Shown: positions 1 to 7,134 of the stretch, piece by piece
Numbering within the stretch: position 1 is the first letter of the stretch
Layout of the letters: the number at the start of each line of letters is the position of its first letter
Source of the DNA: an uncultured Clostridia bacterium
GTDB lineage: Bacteria > Bacillota > Clostridia > Christensenellales > CAG-314
Direction: 5' to 3'
Assembly (NCBI GenBank): GCA_947628135.1
Contig: CANQYT010000017.1
Coordinates: 1-32,384, forward strand
Length of the DNA stretch: 32,384 bases
Position numbers and translations under genes: made by a program
Notes under the pieces: generated by a model
What the model saw: only the letters and a program-made list of their open reading frames with translations
Databases searched by the model: none
Told to the model about the DNA's origin: nothing

Positions 1-1947
1 ACCAAAGTTACCGTAACGAGCAAATCGGCAAGCGACGTCAAGGCGGAAATACAAGTTACCGTAACCGCACCCGTTGCGCCGCACGTATGCGGACACGTTT
101 GTCCTACCTGCGGTAAATGCACGGATAGCACCTGTACCGACCCCGTTTGCGCGGACAAATGTCCCGGGCACGACGTAGACCCAGACAAGGGCAAAACGCA
201 AGACAATCCTCTCACCCCCGACGAAGCCATTTCTCTTATGAAGAAAGCGGGTAGCGGTATTGTAGTAGGCGCAGCCGAAAAACAACAGTACTATGTACAA
301 GGCGTAGTAAATGCGGGCTCTACGGTAGATACTCAATACAATGAATGGTCGTTTACTTTGGGAACAGGCTCGGAAAAGGTAACTTGCCAAGCCAAGGTGG
401 ACAACAGTGTTTCCAAAAAGCCGACCGAAACCAACGGCGCGCTTGACGGTGCAACGGTAATAATACACGGTTTCCTTGAACTGTATCAAGGCGCATACAA
501 AATTGCATACCTTCCAGACAATGTAAGTCCCACGGGTGCAAGGTTCACTCCCGTGCTTGTAGATATAGTCATACCCGTTGGGGAAGTTGCTTCCATTACC
601 CTTGACCATACGGAAGATATGGTGTTGCTTGCAAATCATCCAAACAAGTATATGGATCTCGAAGCCACAGTTCTGCCCGCCAACGCTCCGCAAGACGTAA
701 CTTGGAGCGTATCCGCTAACGAAGCAGGTATAACAGTATCTTCAAGCGGCAGAATAAGTTGGACGGAAACGGAAGGCGAAGCCACAATTACAGCCACGGC
801 TAAGGATACAAACAAGTCCGCTTCCGTAAAAGTAAAAGTGCAAAATGTAAATGGCGCTACTGCGGAAAATCCCATTTCCGTGGACGAAGCGATTGCGTTG
901 ATGACGGAAGAAAGCAAGGAAGTATTTGCGGGATATGGAGCAAACAAGAAACAAGGTTTCTATCTCACGGGAAAAGTAACAAATTCAAAATTTCACCAAG
1001 GTGCGGTGGGGCAAAATTCCACTTGGTCATTTGACCTTGTGGGATCGAACGGCACGTTGTCCTGCACAACAACTTCCGTTTTCTCGGGAGTTGGCGCAGT
1101 GACCGATGGTGCATTAGACAATTACACCGTGGTTTTGCGTAATGTATTTTTGAAAAAGGTTTCCGATGAATACACTTCATACGACGCTATCCCCGTATCG
1201 GCAACTCGCCCCGCGCTCACGGGCATTACAATTGACTCGACGGCGGTAGTAACCTTCCCCGCGTTTATAACTTTGACGGCGACCCCCGTACCCGCAAACG
1301 CGTCGTTGGACGGCATTGAATGGCATTCTTCGGAAGAAGGCAAAGCCACTGTGGACAACAACGGTAAAGTTACGGGCGTTGCGGAAGGCACTACGGAAAT
1401 AACGGCAATGGTAGGAAGCATTACGTCTAACGTCTGCACCGTCACGGTAAACGCCCCTGCGGAAAGCGGAATTGCCACCTACGATTGGACGGGAAATGTC
1501 GGAACGGCTGCACTTTCTTCTAACAGTCTCACTCTGTCTGTAACAGATTGGTTAGCTAAGCTCAATCAGTATACAGAAGGTCAGACGGAAATCACCGCTG
1601 CCACTGCGACCGGCAGAATAATGAGAGCTACGACAGGTTGGAAGGGCTTGGGCTATTACGGCGGTAGCACAAGTGAATCCACAGTCTCTTTGACTACACT
1701 TCACAATATCAAGAAAATAACTTTCAAAATTCTTCCATATAAAAACAAGAGTAAATTACAATTTTCGGTCAACGGACAGGAATTTTCCAAGCAAAAGGGC
1801 GATGACGAAACTTGGAACGGAACGGTCGCAGGCGGTCTTATCGACGCGGAGTTCACGCTGTCCGAAGCAAGCAACTCAATAACGATGACAATTCCCGCAA
1901 GTGTTTGCGACGGTTTTGCCATTGTTGGTATGGTGTTGGAGTACTAA
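1..1947 (+). CDS. Ig-like (BIG2) repeat surface protein, 5' truncated by window edge
   Basis: The frame is open from base 1, so the true start lies upstream; the ATG at 238 is internal. The visible 648 residues are modular. Residues 1-24 end an Ig-like strand pattern. A cysteine-rich linker follows (C30, C34, C37, C40, C45, C50, C54, including HVCPTCGKC). Then come a beta-rich module (69-189), a BIG2-like domain (194-283), a second copy of the beta-rich module (289-404, starting NPISVDEAIALM versus NPLTPDEAISLM in the first), another BIG2-like domain (406-485) and a C-terminal domain (490-648) of carbohydrate-binding or jelly-roll appearance. No LPXTG sortase motif or terminal membrane anchor is seen, so attachment must come from the missing N-terminus, or the protein is secreted. 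BIG2 domains usually occur in adhesins and extracellular enzymes; the function here is inferred only as cell surface or secreted. An intrinsic terminator follows. Confidence 0.85.
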   Translation, partial: TKVTVTSKSASDVKAEIQVTVTAPVAPHVCGHVCPTCGKCTDSTCTDPVCADKCPGHDVDPDKGKTQDNPLTPDEAISLMKKAGSGIVVGAAEKQQYYVQGVVNAGSTVDTQYNEWSFTLGTGSEKVTCQAKVDNSVSKKPTETNGALDGATVIIHGFLELYQGAYKIAYLPDNVSPTGARFTPVLVDIVIPVGEVASITLDHTEDMVLLANHPNKYMDLEATVLPANAPQDVTWSVSANEAGITVSSSGRISWTETEGEATITATAKDTNKSASVKVKVQNVNGATAENPISVDEAIALMTEESKEVFAGYGANKKQGFYLTGKVTNSKFHQGAVGQNSTWSFDLVGSNGTLSCTTTSVFSGVGAVTDGALDNYTVVLRNVFLKKVSDEYTSYDAIPVSATRPALTGITIDSTAVVTFPAFITLTATPVPANASLDGIEWHSSEEGKATVDNNGKVTGVAEGTTEITAMVGSITSNVCTVTVNAPAESGIATYDWTGNVGTAALSSNSLTLSVTDWLAKLNQYTEGQTEITAATATGRIMRATTGWKGLGYYGGSTSESTVSLTTLHNIKKITFKILPYKNKSKLQFSVNGQEFSKQKGDDETWNGTVAGGLIDAEFTLSEASNSITMTIPASVCDGFAIVGMVLEY

Positions 1948-2004
1948 CTTGTATTTTACAAAACAAGTTTTTGTACAAGCGCGCCTTTGCGGTCAGTAAA
2001 AAAC

Positions 2005-2034
2005 GGGTCGGAGAAAACTTCTCCGACCCTTTTT
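2005..2034 (+). terminator. Rho-independent terminator of the surface-protein gene
   Basis: An 11-bp stem (2005-2015 with 2019-2029, GGGTCGGAGAA paired with TTCTCCGACCC) has a 3-base loop and runs into TTTTT. It lies about 60 bases after the stop codon. Confidence 0.9.
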
Positions 2035-2120
2035 GTCGTAAAATTTTGTTCGGCGAAGTTTCGATTTTGCATTTGACATACGCCTTGGTCTTGTGGAACA
2101 TATTGCGCGAAAAATCTTCA

Positions 2121-2152
2121 AAAAAATATCCGCCGACAATATCGGCGGATAT
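2121..2152 (-). terminator. Rho-independent terminator of mgtE
   Basis: The stem pairs 2126-2136 with 2142-2152 (11 bp, CCGCCGA core). On the minus strand it is followed by six T residues (plus-strand A run 2121-2126). It lies about 30 bases past the mgtE stop, so the two convergent genes each have their own terminator. Confidence 0.88.
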
Positions 2153-2183
2153 GATGTAATTTGTTTTTCGACGCTCGCTTGTT

Positions 2184-3575
2184 TTACACCGCGGAAAGGG
2201 GCGGTACAATTGCAAGCGAAATAAAGCAAAAGATTATCAGCGACAGTGCGTCCACAATGGTGGTGATGAACGGACTTGCCACAACAGCTGGATCGAGTTT
2301 GCACACTTTGGCAAATATCGGCATCATACAGCCCACAAATTTGGCGATGACAACGGTTGCGAACATAGCGAGGGAAACCGCAAGACAGATATACCACTTG
2401 TAATCGAAACCGAATGCCAGACCGTCCAGCAGGAACAACTTGCCGAAACATACGACGGATAGGGTCGCCGCAAGCAATATAGATACCCGCAATTCTTTCC
2501 ACAGTACTTTGAATGCGTCTCTCGGACGTATCTCGTCCAACGCCAATCCGCGAATGACCGTGACCGACGCCTGACTGCCGGCGTTTCCGCCCGTATCCAT
2601 AAGCATAGGAATACACGCAAACAGCGCGGTGGAAAGCGCGTTGAGACGTTGTTCGAAGGAATTTATTATCAACCCCGTAAACGTTGCCGAAATCATCAAT
2701 ATCAACAGCCACGGAATACGGTTTTTCCATATCTGCCAGACGGATTGCTCCATATAGGTATCCGTTGAGGGGGTGACTGCCGCCATTATGGAGATGTCTT
2801 CCGTCGCTTCCTGCTCCAACACGTCCAACACGTCGTCTACCGTGACAATGCCTACCATACGGTTTTCACTGTCTACAATCGGCAAAACGGAAAGGTCGTA
2901 TTTGGAAATTTCCTGCGCGACGGATTCTTTGTCGTCGGTCGCTTCCGCGGAAATCACTTCCGTCTCCATAAAGTCGGCTATCGGAGTGTCGTAGTCGTGC
3001 AGTAGCAGATCTTTGACAGTGACAGTGCCTATCAACTTGCGTTTGTCGTCCGTTACGTAACAGTTGTAAATAGTTTCCTTGTCAACGGCAATTTTACGTA
3101 TGCGGTCGAAACATTCTTTTACGGTCCAATTTTTGCGTAAACTGACGTATTCCACCGTCATAATTGTCCCCGCGCTGTCTTTGGGGTACTTCAATATGTC
3201 GTTTATCTGTTTGCGTGTTTCGGCGTCCGATTGTTTGATTATACGCTTTACCACGTTTGCGGGCATTTCTTCGATGATGTCTACCGTGTCGTCGAGGAAC
3301 ATTTCGTCCAATACCGCTTTCAATTCGGCGTCGGTAAAACTGTTGAGCAACAGTTCCTGTCCGTCGTAGGACATTTCCACAAAGGTTTCTGCGGCGTTTT
3401 CTTTGCTGAGCAAACGGAAAATAGGCAAAATGTCTTTCTCGTTCATCTCGTCCAACAAGAGCGCGCTGTCCTGCGGTTGCAGATCGTTTATCAGACGTTT
3501 GATTTCGCGAAAGTTTTTTTCTTGCAGCAACTGAATTACATTGTCCGTTATTTCGCGAAGTTCTTCGTATTCCAT
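2184..3575 (-). CDS. mgtE: MgtE-family magnesium transporter
   Basis: This 463-residue protein has the MgtE order of domains: a cytoplasmic helical N domain (about 1-130), a tandem CBS pair (about 135-255, ending GIVTVDDVLDVLEQE) and a C-terminal membrane domain with about five helices. The signature MDTGGNAGSQASVTVIRG is present in the membrane domain and helps line the ion path in the family. MgtE imports Mg2+ (or Co2+) and the N/CBS domains gate the pore according to cytosolic Mg2+. The start at 3575 is chosen because AAAGGAGG lies 6 bases upstream; an upstream ATG in frame at 3644 falls within the riboswitch leader. The gene stands alone on the minus strand behind an M-box leader, which independently supports the assignment. 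Confidence 0.95.
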   Translation of the reverse strand: MEYEELREITDNVIQLLQEKNFREIKRLINDLQPQDSALLLDEMNEKDILPIFRLLSKENAAETFVEMSYDGQELLLNSFTDAELKAVLDEMFLDDTVDIIEEMPANVVKRIIKQSDAETRKQINDILKYPKDSAGTIMTVEYVSLRKNWTVKECFDRIRKIAVDKETIYNCYVTDDKRKLIGTVTVKDLLLHDYDTPIADFMETEVISAEATDDKESVAQEISKYDLSVLPIVDSENRMVGIVTVDDVLDVLEQEATEDISIMAAVTPSTDTYMEQSVWQIWKNRIPWLLILMISATFTGLIINSFEQRLNALSTALFACIPMLMDTGGNAGSQASVTVIRGLALDEIRPRDAFKVLWKELRVSILLAATLSVVCFGKLFLLDGLAFGFDYKWYICLAVSLAMFATVVIAKFVGCMMPIFAKVCKLDPAVVASPFITTIVDALSLIIFCFISLAIVPPLSAV

Positions 3576-3598
3576 ACGCTTCCTCCTTTCGGTAGACG

Positions 3599-3629
3599 AA
3601 AAAATGTCCGCGCTTGTAACGGCACGGAC
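3599..3629 (-). terminator. M-box expression-platform terminator
   Basis: On the minus strand GTCCGTGC (3622-3629) pairs with GCGCGGAC (3606-3613), followed by A and six T residues (3599-3604). The terminator loop segment 3613-3622 is complementary over 10 positions (one wobble) to the 3' strand of the aptamer at 3666-3675. This gives a visible antiterminator: high Mg2+ would hold the aptamer strand and let the terminator form. Confidence 0.85.
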
Positions 3630-3659
3630 AAACGGTTTCCCCATTGACGCGGGAATTAT

Positions 3660-3816
3660 GTCTAACCATTACAAGTTTTAGCATCAAGGGGCGGTGAAAT
3701 TGCATTAGAACAAGCCTTGTTTTCGACAAATTCTGCTGCCCGGACGGCGCGTGTCTCCACGCTATGTCGGTAGCAATCCATATCCCCCTGGTAGCCTCAC
3801 CTACCGGATTTATATC
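3660..3816 (-). promoter_or_regulatory. M-box (ykoK-type) Mg2+ riboswitch aptamer
   Basis: Read on the minus strand, the leader carries the M-box landmarks in order: AGGTGAGGCT (3793-3802), a GGATATGG/TTGCTACC segment, a GGGCAGCAG segment, TTTGTCGAAAAC followed by AAGG, TAATGCA, and CCCCTTGATGCTAAAAC. M-box RNAs sense Mg2+ and normally precede mgtE or related transporters, exactly as here. Transcription is expected to begin near 3816 from the promoter at 3823-3851. Recognition is by remembered consensus; a covariance-model search would settle the limits. Confidence 0.9.
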
Positions 3817-3822
3817 AACTAT

Positions 3823-3851
3823 ATTTTAATTCGCTTTTGCGCCGATGTCAA
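3823..3851 (-). promoter_or_regulatory. SigA-type promoter of M-box/mgtE
   Basis: On the minus strand TTGACA (3846-3851) is separated by 17 bases from TAAAAT (3823-3828). It lies just upstream of the M-box 5' end. Confidence 0.85.
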
Positions 3852-3954
3852 CAATTATAGTCACATTTATTCGGCGTTTTTTCCGTCGGAAAGCAATTGT
3901 TTTCGTTATATTTCACAATATGCGCACAAAAGCGCTGTTGACACGGTGCAGATG

Positions 3955-3983
3955 TTGACAATTTTCCCGCGATAGTGTACAAT
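3955..3983 (+). promoter_or_regulatory. SigA-type promoter of the small membrane protein gene
   Basis: TTGACA (3955-3960), 17-base spacer, TACAAT (3978-3983). The predicted transcript start near 3990 gives a leader of only about 20 bases, without a Shine-Dalgarno sequence. It is divergent from the mgtE promoter. Confidence 0.85.
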
Positions 3984-4010
3984 TTAAGCGATTTCGGTAG
4001 ATAAACGGTT

Positions 4011-4406
4011 ATGAAAGAATACTATCTTGACAGATTTCGTTGGATATTCAATTACACGGGCAAAGGGTTTTGGTACTGTTTGGGCAAAACGCTCTGTCTG
4101 ATAGTGGGCGTTCCCATATACGCGGTATCGTTTGTTTTGGAAATGACGTTTACTTTGGTAAATATGATTTTCAGTTGGATACCCGTACTTAACGTTGTAG
4201 TTATGACGTTGTGCAAAGCGCTGATGTGGCTTTTCGGTTGGACGTTTTACCTGTGCATATTGACCGATTTGAAAGCGTATCGAGAGGCGCACGCCGAGAA
4301 TGAAGATACTTCCGACGAAGAAATTTCCGTTGCCGACGAGGACGACTCCGAGAAAATCCAAGAAGCCGAATCGGCTTGTTCCGACGGCGATGACGCGGAA
4401 AACTGA
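4011..4406 (+). CDS. Small membrane protein with acidic C-terminal tail, function unknown
   Basis: I do not recognise this 131-residue protein. After a basic/aromatic N-terminus (MKEYYLDRFRW) there are two to three hydrophobic segments (about residues 24-48, 50-66 and 68-85). From about residue 90 the chain is a charged tail dominated by Glu and Asp, likely cytoplasmic and disordered. It is a single-gene unit with its own consensus promoter (3955-3983) and terminator (4414-4439). There is no Shine-Dalgarno sequence before the ATG; the leader is very short. Coding is supported by the closely fitted promoter, terminator and membrane-protein composition. No enzymatic motif is visible. Confidence 0.8.
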   Translation: MKEYYLDRFRWIFNYTGKGFWYCLGKTLCLIVGVPIYAVSFVLEMTFTLVNMIFSWIPVLNVVVMTLCKALMWLFGWTFYLCILTDLKAYREAHAENEDTSDEEISVADEDDSEKIQEAESACSDGDDAEN

Positions 4407-4413
4407 TATTTTC

Positions 4414-4439
4414 AAGCGAACTTTTTGTTCGCTTTTTTT
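4414..4439 (+). terminator. Rho-independent terminator
   Basis: AAGCGAAC (4414-4421) pairs with GTTCGCTT (4427-4434) around a TTTTT loop, followed by a T run to 4439. It begins 8 bases after the stop codon. Confidence 0.85.
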
Positions 4440-4563
4440 GCGTTTCCACGACTTTTAACGACTTCTTTTCGACACATATTCCCCTAATTTCTCTTTTTCT
4501 TACCTAAAATTCGGTACTATACGGTGGTACAATATAGGCACAAAGTAAAAGGAGATGATTTGT

Positions 4564-5292
4564 GTGATTACCATTGGATTGATCGGTCAAGCCGACCTCA
4601 AAGAAAAATTGCAGGAAAACGATGAATTTCGCGTTGTTTTCGATGTCGAGGGAAAGGATGCGCGCAAATGTCTTGACGAGCAGCTGCCCGACGTCGTTAT
4701 TACGGAATTGATGATGAGCGGCGAGGACGGCTATGCGCTGTTGGAAAAATACCGTGACGCAAAATTTATCGTCGCGTCGGAATTGAAGAGCGAAGTATTT
4801 GTGATAAAGGCGTTGGATCTGGGCGCAAAATACTATCTTGTCAAACCCGTAGAATACGGCGTGTTGGAACAGCGTATATTGAACGTCTACGAGGGAGAAC
4901 GCTTGGGCGGCAAGGTGGTGCGCAAAAAGAGCGTTTCGGAAAAGACCCTCGACGAACGTATATCGGGCATATTCGTAAGCGTGGGTATCCCCGCTCACAT
5001 CAAAGGGTATCAGTTCCTGCGCGAGGGCATCAAACTCGCGGTGGACAACCCTCCGATAATCAACGCCATCACAAAGAGTCTGTATCCGTCTATCGCACGC
5101 CGTTTCAACACTACGCCGAGCAAGGTGGAGCGCGCTATCAGACACGCAATAGAAGTCGCTTGGAACAGGGGCAAAATAGAAAATATAAACAATATCTTCG
5201 GAGTAAAGGTGTACAATTCCTCCGAGAAACCCACCAACGGCGAATTTATCGCTCTGTTGGCTGACAAGATGCTGTTGGAATGCGCCTATTAG
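4564..5292 (+). CDS. spo0A: Spo0A-family transcription regulator with degenerate receiver domain
   Basis: The C-terminal half (from about residue 137, GIPAHIKGYQFLREGI, through RFNTTPSKVERAIRHAIEVAW to KPTNGEFIALLADK) is an almost canonical Spo0A DNA-binding domain with its recognition helix. The N-terminal half has receiver-like length and keeps the Lys of LVKP (K94). However, the phosphoacceptor Asp is replaced by Glu (E48, in VVITELMM), the N-terminal acidic pair is missing (ITIGLIGQ) and the conserved Thr aligns with Ala. Spo0A is the phosphorelay-controlled master regulator of sporulation; this copy probably cannot be phosphorylated in the usual way. GTG at 4564 is preferred over ATG at 4555, because AAAGGAG ends at 4554, leaving 9 bases to the GTG and none to the ATG. 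The gene is alone, not next to spoIVB as in many Clostridia. Confidence 0.9.
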   Translation: MITIGLIGQADLKEKLQENDEFRVVFDVEGKDARKCLDEQLPDVVITELMMSGEDGYALLEKYRDAKFIVASELKSEVFVIKALDLGAKYYLVKPVEYGVLEQRILNVYEGERLGGKVVRKKSVSEKTLDERISGIFVSVGIPAHIKGYQFLREGIKLAVDNPPIINAITKSLYPSIARRFNTTPSKVERAIRHAIEVAWNRGKIENINNIFGVKVYNSSEKPTNGEFIALLADKMLLECAY

Positions 5293-5330
5293 CAAAAATG
5301 AAAATTTCGCCAAATTGTTAGCGAAATGGG

Positions 5331-5359
5331 TTGCGTTTCTCTGTTCAATATGTTATAAT
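5331..5359 (+). promoter_or_regulatory. Promoter of the TetR-type regulator
   Basis: TTGCGT (5331-5336), 17-base spacer, TATAAT (5354-5359), about 60 bases upstream of the ATG. The -10 is perfect and the -35 matches four of six positions. Confidence 0.75.
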
Positions 5360-5421
5360 ACACATACTACTCTGTACAGCGTTCAGAGGACAGTATAAGT
5401 AGCGTATCGGAGAAATGCAAG

Positions 5422-6009
5422 ATGCAGTACTTGAAGAAGGAAATAAGAGACAGGATCCTCGCCGCAGCGGTGGAAGAATTCAAGGAACAAGGCTATGCCG
5501 ACGCGTCCATTCGTAACATCGCAAACAACGCGGAGATCTCTTTGGGAAACGTATATCGGTATTTTACAAACAAGGAAGCGTTGTATTTCGCCGTTATCGA
5601 TCCGTTTTTGGAGAACGTAAAAAAATTCGTCGGAAACGACTTCGCTTTCGAAGAAAAGACTATGAAGGAAATTTCGGAAATGCTTATTGCCTTCATAATG
5701 CAGTACAACGACGAATTGCTCATCATCAGAAAGGGCAACACGGTGCATTACGAAAAGTTCGTAAATTACATCGTGGACGTAATTTCCGACAACATCAAGG
5801 AAATGGTGCGCAGAGTTTTCCCCGAGATAGACGACAAGATACAAAATCCCGATTTTTACGTTGCTATCGCAGAGGGATTTTTGAGCAGTTTCTTCAAGAT
5901 ACTTAAAGACGACGATTCGAAGGAAACGTTGGAGCGCAAAGCAAGAGAACTCATCACTTTCTACTTCGGACATATGAAAGACAGGTTTCGTCATTTCGAC
6001 ATCGACTGA
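5422..6009 (+). CDS. TetR/AcrR-family transcription regulator
   Basis: This 195-residue protein has the usual TetR length. Residues 4-50 form the helix-turn-helix domain (RILAAAVEEFKEQGYADASI, then IANNAEISLGNVYRYFTNKEALY). The rest is a variable helical ligand-binding/dimerisation domain. TetR proteins are usually repressors released by a small molecule, often of an adjacent transporter gene, but no transporter adjoins this one, so the regulon is unknown. The start is supported by GGAG 9 bases upstream. It is a single-gene unit with its own promoter and terminator; the 60-base leader may hold its operator, but I could not define a clean palindrome there. Confidence 0.9.
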   Translation: MQYLKKEIRDRILAAAVEEFKEQGYADASIRNIANNAEISLGNVYRYFTNKEALYFAVIDPFLENVKKFVGNDFAFEEKTMKEISEMLIAFIMQYNDELLIIRKGNTVHYEKFVNYIVDVISDNIKEMVRRVFPEIDDKIQNPDFYVAIAEGFLSSFFKILKDDDSKETLERKARELITFYFGHMKDRFRHFDID

Positions 6010-6026
6010 ATATATGCTTTTTAACG

Positions 6027-6057
6027 GGCACGTACCTATGAGGTGCGTGTCTTTTTT
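6027..6057 (+). terminator. Rho-independent terminator of the TetR gene
   Basis: GGCACGTACC (6027-6036) pairs with GGTGCGTGTC (6042-6051) with two G-T wobbles, followed by six T residues. Confidence 0.85.
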
Positions 6058-6060
6058 GTT

Positions 6061-6090
6061 TTCACGTTTTGTACTGCCGAGACATACAAT
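6061..6090 (+). promoter_or_regulatory. Possible promoter of the 6117 gene
   Basis: TTCACG (6061-6066), 18-base spacer, TACAAT (6085-6090). The -10 is good and the -35 weak. A terminator lies directly upstream, so the gene needs a promoter in this short gap. Confidence 0.5.
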
Positions 6091-6116
6091 ATATTGACTA
6101 TCATAGGAGGTAATCA

Positions 6117-6761
6117 ATGCCGGTAAACAATTTAGATGGCAACAATTGCAGCGAAAAAATATGTATACAAGGCAAAAAGGTGTTCGACGCTTGCGTCAAA
6201 CAAACCACTTTGCAGCAAATAACGGTAAGCGTGTCGGAAGTCAACCCGACTTCGCCGGCAGTTCCGCTGCGTTTCGTAAGCGCCAAAAGCACAACCACCA
6301 AGGGAATAATTGAAAATCTCGTCGTGGAAAGGTTGACGGAACGTCCGAAATACGGAAGAGTTCAGGCGGACGTGGTCGTTCCCGTTGAAGTGACCTACAT
6401 AGACAACAACAACGAAGAGGGCAGCGGCGGCGGAACGGTGACCGTGCCCGTGGACGTGGTGATGTTTCTTCCCGAACCGTCCATTATTCCCTATACGATC
6501 GAGGCAAGCGTTTCCGCAGTAAGTCCCGAAGGGCAGTACAGCCAAACTCAGGTCATAGACGGCGTGACGTACTACATATTCGTCATCAATTGCTGCGTTA
6601 CCGCTATTCTCAAAGTTACTATGGACGTGGAACTCATAGTACCCAGTTACGGATACGCAATTATTCCGCCCTGTCAGGAGTACACCGAGGAGGTTTGCTC
6701 GGGCTACTTCGAACTGCCGCTTTTCCCCGGAGGTCGTCCCACAAACGGCAACAACGGCTGA
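6117..6761 (+). CDS. Unrecognised beta-strand-rich protein with paired cysteines
   Basis: This is a 214-residue protein without signal peptide or membrane helix. It starts with a polar Cys-containing segment (NNCSEKICIQGKKVFDACVKQ, roughly residues 9-29), followed by alternating hydrophobic/polar strands rich in Val, Ile and Thr (for example VVVPVEVTYIDNNN and VTVPVDVVMFLPEP). It has a CC pair near residue 162, two more Cys near the end and a Pro/Gly/Asn-rich terminus. Short proteins with an early C...KVFDAC motif are, from memory, common in sporulating Clostridia and may be envelope or coat components, but I cannot name a family. AGGAGG 6 bases before the ATG fixes the start. It is flanked by terminators on both sides and so is a single-gene unit. 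Confidence 0.85.
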   Translation: MPVNNLDGNNCSEKICIQGKKVFDACVKQTTLQQITVSVSEVNPTSPAVPLRFVSAKSTTTKGIIENLVVERLTERPKYGRVQADVVVPVEVTYIDNNNEEGSGGGTVTVPVDVVMFLPEPSIIPYTIEASVSAVSPEGQYSQTQVIDGVTYYIFVINCCVTAILKVTMDVELIVPSYGYAIIPPCQEYTEEVCSGYFELPLFPGGRPTNGNNG

Positions 6762-6779
6762 ACGCTGCGAAAACTTTGC

Positions 6780-6815
6780 AAAAAGATCGGACTTGTCGGT
6801 TCGATCTTTTTTTTT
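6780..6815 (+). terminator. Rho-independent terminator of the 6117 gene
   Basis: A 13-bp stem (6780-6792 with 6799-6811; AAGATCGGAC against GTTCGATCTT, one G-T pair) has loop TTGTCG and continues into a run of T residues. Confidence 0.9.
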
Positions 6816-6877
6816 GCGTCGCAGTAACACTTGTCACGATTGTTTCATAGTGTGAATTGTATGACGGAGAAAGCGGA

Positions 6878-7102
6878 ATGAAATACAAAAGGTGTCCGCG
6901 TTGCGAATTGAACTACATTGCGCAAGATCAACAACTTTGCAAAGTATGCGCCGACGAATTGAACGGGCGCAAAAGCGTATTCGACGAAGAAGATTTCGAA
7001 AGGCTTATTTGTCCCTTTTGCGAAAAAAATACCATTGATATCGACGACGTGATGTGCGCCGAGTGCCGTGCCAAACGCGCCAAAAAGAACGGCAACGTGT
7101 AG
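6878..7102 (+). CDS. Small double zinc-ribbon protein
   Basis: This 74-residue protein has two Cys-x2-Cys pair sets: CPRC (6, 9) with CKVC (21, 24), and CPFC (45, 48) with CAEC (60, 63). Each set is expected to bind one zinc, giving two small ribbons joined by an acidic linker (FDEEDFERL), and the C-terminus is basic. Such proteins may bind nucleic acid or partner proteins; no specific family is recognised. ATG at 6878 is preferred because GGAG lies 8 bases upstream (6866-6869), whereas the in-frame TTG at 6857 has no such site. The next gene starts 32 bases downstream with its own promoter. Confidence 0.82.
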   Translation: MKYKRCPRCELNYIAQDQQLCKVCADELNGRKSVFDEEDFERLICPFCEKNTIDIDDVMCAECRAKRAKKNGNV

Positions 7103-7128
7103 ACAAAAAGACGAATCTGTGTTACAAT
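7100..7128 (+). promoter_or_regulatory. Promoter predicting a leaderless metallophosphoesterase mRNA
   Basis: TAGACA (7100-7105), 17-base spacer, TACAAT (7123-7128). The expected +1, 7 bases after the -10, is the A of the ATG at 7135. The -35 overlaps the stop codon of the zinc-ribbon gene. Confidence 0.75.
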
Positions 7129-7134
7129 CTGTAT

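Noticed and set aside
238..1947. Start of the surface protein at the ATG at 238
   Set aside because: The same frame is open back to base 1 and encodes Ig-like and Cys-rich linker sequence; the ATG sits inside the first beta-rich module.
4468..4474. 0A-box-like TTCGACA upstream of the Spo0A-like gene, suggesting autoregulation
   Set aside because: TTCGACA also occurs inside the M-box (about 3722), inside ftsI (10800), the glycosyltransferase gene (about 21674) and other coding sequence, so the match has little weight on its own.
4555..4563. ATG at 4555 as the Spo0A-like start
   Set aside because: It directly abuts the AAAGGAG site with no spacing; GTG 4564 has 9 bases.
5304..5327. Hairpin ATTTCGC/GCGAAAT as terminator of the Spo0A-like gene
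   Set aside because: The loop is ten bases and no T run follows; the -35 of the next promoter begins four bases later.
5367..5400. Imperfect inverted repeat in the TetR leader as an operator
   Set aside because: Only about six of nine positions match between the arms; not distinguishable from chance.
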